Shown here: piece by piece, positions 7,482 through 8,801 of the stretch | Layout of the letters: the number at the start of each line of letters is the position of its first letter | How positions within the stretch are numbered: position 1 is the first letter of the stretch | Assembly: GCA_049414205.1 (NCBI GenBank) | Contig: JBMSGE010000053.1 | Location: 1-8,801 of the forward strand | Source: Nitrosomaritimum sp049414205 | Lineage (GTDB): Archaea; Thermoproteota; Nitrososphaeria; Nitrososphaerales; Nitrosopumilaceae | Direction of reading: 5' to 3' | DNA length: 8,801 nucleotides | Translations under genes and position numbers: made by a program | The notes under the pieces: generated by a model | Database searches by the model: none | What the model was told of the DNA's origin: nothing | The model's input: the letters and a program-made list of their open reading frames with translations, nothing else

Positions 7482-8195
7482 ATGCTTCCTGATTTAACAA
7501 TCAAAGAATTAAGAAAAATTGAATTGGAGGGAGGGTATCTAATTGATGGGTTTCCTTCTTTAGGTTTTAGCAGCGTTATTGCAACAGAATCAATGATACA
7601 CACATCGCAGTTCAAATTGGCAGGAGTGATTGATTCGGATGTTTTTCCTCCAATTAGTTTGATTAAAGATGGAAAGCCCAATTTTCCAACAAGGATTTTT
7701 GTAAATGATGAATTGAAGGTTGCTGCATTTTTATCTCATCTCACATTAGAAGAATCCCTTCATCGTCAAATTGCTAAAAAAATGTTAGAGTGGGCACAGG
7801 AGCAAAAAATATCCTTGATTGTGAGTAGTGTTCCGGTAAAAGCAGATGAAAATGAGGGAGAAATCATGGCTGTTGGCAGTACCAAAAGTGCCACAAAAAA
7901 AATTAAAGAATCCGGAATTAAGAATCTCAAGCACGGTACGGTTCCAGGAATTCCAGGAATTCTTCTTAATGAAGGGAATTTATCTAATCAGGATGTAATT
8001 GTGATTCTTTTTCCTTCTGATGGAACAAGTCCAGACTTTCGATCCAGTGCAAGACTTTGCATGATAATGTCACAGTTGATTCCAGGGGCTTCTTGCGATA
8101 TTCCAGACTTGCAAAAAAAGGCTGAAAAAATAGAACGGACTATTAAAAAAGATGTAGAAGAGTCAAGACACCTTAAAGATACGATGTATAGATGA
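7482..8195 (+). CDS. PAC2-family protein (PbaB-like proteasome assembly chaperone/activator candidate)
   Basis: A 237-residue PAC2-fold protein (COG2047/COG1938 group), homologous to eukaryotic proteasome assembly chaperone 2 and archaeal PbaA/PbaB. Seen: GGYLIDGFPSLGFSS near the N-terminus, AGVIDSDVFPPISLIKDGKP in the middle, and the hallmark HGTVPGIPGILLNEG (about 151-165). A charged helical tail follows (about residues 208-231, LQKKAEKIERTIKKDVEESR), and the protein ends in Met-Tyr-Arg. That end fits the HbYX (hydrophobic-Tyr-any) motif by which proteasome activators dock into the alpha ring. Docking is inference; the motif and family are seen. Start: ATG at 7482; an in-frame GTG directly before it (7479) would add one residue. 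A TATA-like CTATTATG (7452-7459) lies about 27 nt upstream, so it may have its own promoter besides possible readthrough from dys. Confidence 0.9.
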   Translation: MLPDLTIKELRKIELEGGYLIDGFPSLGFSSVIATESMIHTSQFKLAGVIDSDVFPPISLIKDGKPNFPTRIFVNDELKVAAFLSHLTLEESLHRQIAKKMLEWAQEQKISLIVSSVPVKADENEGEIMAVGSTKSATKKIKESGIKNLKHGTVPGIPGILLNEGNLSNQDVIVILFPSDGTSPDFRSSARLCMIMSQLIPGASCDIPDLQKKAEKIERTIKKDVEESRHLKDTMYR

Positions 8196-8204
8196 GAATC
8201 AAAG

Positions 8205-8447
8205 TTATCCACAATCTAAAATTTCTACATAAGGAGAACATTGCACATTAAAAGAATCAATTTTTTCCACTAGTTCTTCACAAAATTCAGGATCAAGTGA
8301 TTTTTCGTAATTTTTTAAATCATTAATTATTACAATATGTCTTATCCCACAAGAATCTCCAGAAGTAATAAAAAACAATCCAAAAAAGAAGATTCCAAAA
8401 CCTATTAAAATTAGATATTTGGTTTTTTTATTTTTTAGTAATGTCAA
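8205..8447 (-). CDS. Small single-pass membrane protein of unknown function
   Basis: An 80-residue protein that I do not recognise. It has a basic N-terminus (KNKKTK, residues 5-10), one strongly hydrophobic helix (about 11-29, YLILIGFGIFFFGLFFITS) and a 50-residue hydrophilic tail. By the positive-inside rule the tail should lie outside the cytoplasm. The tail has four Cys (33, 56, 70, 79), which could pair as disulfides. The first codon is TTG at 8445-8447, overlapping the last 20 bp of the alba gene in another frame. No ATG precedes the hydrophobic helix in frame and no Shine-Dalgarno is evident, so the start is uncertain. Gene reality is supported by the clear membrane-protein architecture and by tight packing between alba and the PAC2 gene (9-bp gap to its stop). 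It is probably cotranscribed with alba. Confidence 0.65.
   Translation of the reverse strand: MTLLKNKKTKYLILIGFGIFFFGLFFITSGDSCGIRHIVIINDLKNYEKSLDPEFCEELVEKIDSFNVQCSPYVEILDCG
8261..8266 (+). terminator. Possible oligo-T terminator downstream of the PAC2 gene
   Basis: A T6 run about 65 nt after the PAC2 stop codon, inside the opposing small membrane-protein gene. Oligo-T alone can end archaeal transcription, but such runs are common in this AT-rich sequence. Confidence 0.2.
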
Positions 8448-8801
8448 GTTCTATTGTAGAAACATTTCGTTTTTTCCCATCTTGAGAAGTAAGGGAATCA
8501 GAAGAAATTCTGACATCGCTGATTTCATAACCAACGGTATCCATTCGCTTAACAATCATTTGAGATACATCTACGGCTTGGGTAATTCTTTTGCCTCTCG
8601 CTTTAATTGTAACTATAGGAAGAGTTGAAAGTTGAGTTAAAGTTGCTGCAACATAAGACATGATAGGTTTTGTTCCAATGTAAATGACATTTCTAGGTTC
8701 TTGACTAGATTTGCTTTTTTCTTCTGAAGTTGATTCAGGTTTGACATCTGGTTCTGGGGATTCTAATTGTGGTTCTGGTTCTGGGGATTCTAATTGTGGT
8801 T
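8428..8801 (-). CDS. alba: Alba-family DNA/RNA-binding chromatin protein with N-terminal extension, 5'-truncated by window edge
   Basis: Alba dimers coat archaeal DNA and RNA. The Alba domain starts at NVIYIGTKPIMSYVAATL and continues through IKARGKRITQAVD and a central helix to LTSQDGKKRNVSTIELDITKK at the C-terminus, very like Sulfolobus Sso10b throughout. The Sulfolobus Lys16-Lys17 pair (GKKP) is GTKP here, so the acetylatable Lys16 position is Thr and Lys17 is kept. An internal Met codon ends at 8661, but it is the conserved Met after KPI within the domain, so it is not the start. The frame stays open to the window edge (first whole codon at 8797-8799) and encodes a Pro/Glu/Ser-rich, probably disordered extension of at least 33 residues that includes two near-identical 9-residue repeats. 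The true start is outside the window. The small membrane-protein gene overlaps its 3' end. Confidence 0.92.
   Translation of the reverse strand, partial: PQLESPEPEPQLESPEPDVKPESTSEEKSKSSQEPRNVIYIGTKPIMSYVAATLTQLSTLPIVTIKARGKRITQAVDVSQMIVKRMDTVGYEISDVRISSDSLTSQDGKKRNVSTIELDITKK
8746..8799 (-). repeat. Tandem 27-bp coding repeat, two copies, in the alba 5' region
   Basis: Copies at 8773-8799 and 8746-8772 agree at 26 of 27 bases. They encode PQLESPEPE and PQLESPEPD. They are in frame with Alba and reach the window edge, so more copies may follow. The unit contains the smaller Pro-Glu pattern PEPE. Confidence 0.85.

Noticed and set aside
7436..7681. Minus-strand open frames opposite dys and the PAC2 gene (6485-6706, 7436-7681, 7988-8212)
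   Set aside because: They are antisense to conserved genes and their content is explained by the codons of the opposite strand.
8419..8628. Plus-strand open frame opposite alba
   Set aside because: It is a shadow of the Alba domain on the other strand.
8659..8661. ATG as the start of a 77-residue Alba protein
   Set aside because: Starting here would remove the first beta strand and the GTKP motif of the Alba fold, both encoded in frame just upstream.
8746..8799. CRISPR-like or mobile-element repeat
   Set aside because: The two 27-bp units are directly adjacent without spacers and lie in frame in a coding region; this is a protein-level tandem repeat.

Overview
The window is a compact, AT-rich stretch of an archaeal chromosome, most likely a marine ammonia-oxidising thaumarchaeon (Nitrososphaerota, Nitrosopumilus-like). 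This rests on an archaeal deoxyhypusine synthase, an Alba chromatin protein, a PAC2 proteasome-chaperone-like protein, a short archaeal-type myo-inositol-1-phosphate synthase and a full-length SMC. It is also supported by TATA-like boxes about 25 nt upstream of several start codons with no clear Shine-Dalgarno, the pattern of leaderless archaeal transcripts. Genus placement is inference from style and gene content, not from a search.

Layout, left to right: (1) the C-terminal two thirds of an Opp/Dpp-type peptide/nickel ABC transporter ATPase (+), cut by the left edge; (2) smc (-), convergent with it, the two stop codons sharing a TTAA; (3) a 229-bp divergent intergenic region with two long-spaced 11-bp inverted repeats; (4) a nitrilase-superfamily carbon-nitrogen hydrolase (+); (5) ino1 (-), convergent with it after a 3-bp gap; (6) a 96-bp divergent promoter region; (7) deoxyhypusine synthase (+) followed at 42 bp by a PAC2 protein (+) that ends in Met-Tyr-Arg, a match to the proteasome-docking HbYX motif; (8) on the minus strand, ending 9 bp from the PAC2 gene, a small one-pass membrane protein whose 5' end overlaps the 3' end of an Alba gene; the Alba gene runs off the right edge and carries a repetitive Pro/Glu-rich N-terminal extension.

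The genes are mostly core housekeeping: chromosome organisation (SMC, Alba), translation-factor modification (deoxyhypusine synthase acting on aIF5A), proteostasis (PAC2), inositol supply for lipid head groups or solutes (Ino1), peptide or metal uptake (ABC ATPase) and an amidase-type hydrolase. I see no RNA genes, CRISPR arrays, insertion sequences or phage genes. The points most worth a second look are the C-terminal HbYX-like tail of the PAC2 protein, the Alba N-terminal extension with a threonine at the position of Sulfolobus Lys16, the small Cys-containing membrane protein, the paired inverted repeats between smc and the hydrolase gene, and the near-zero spacing at all three convergent junctions.
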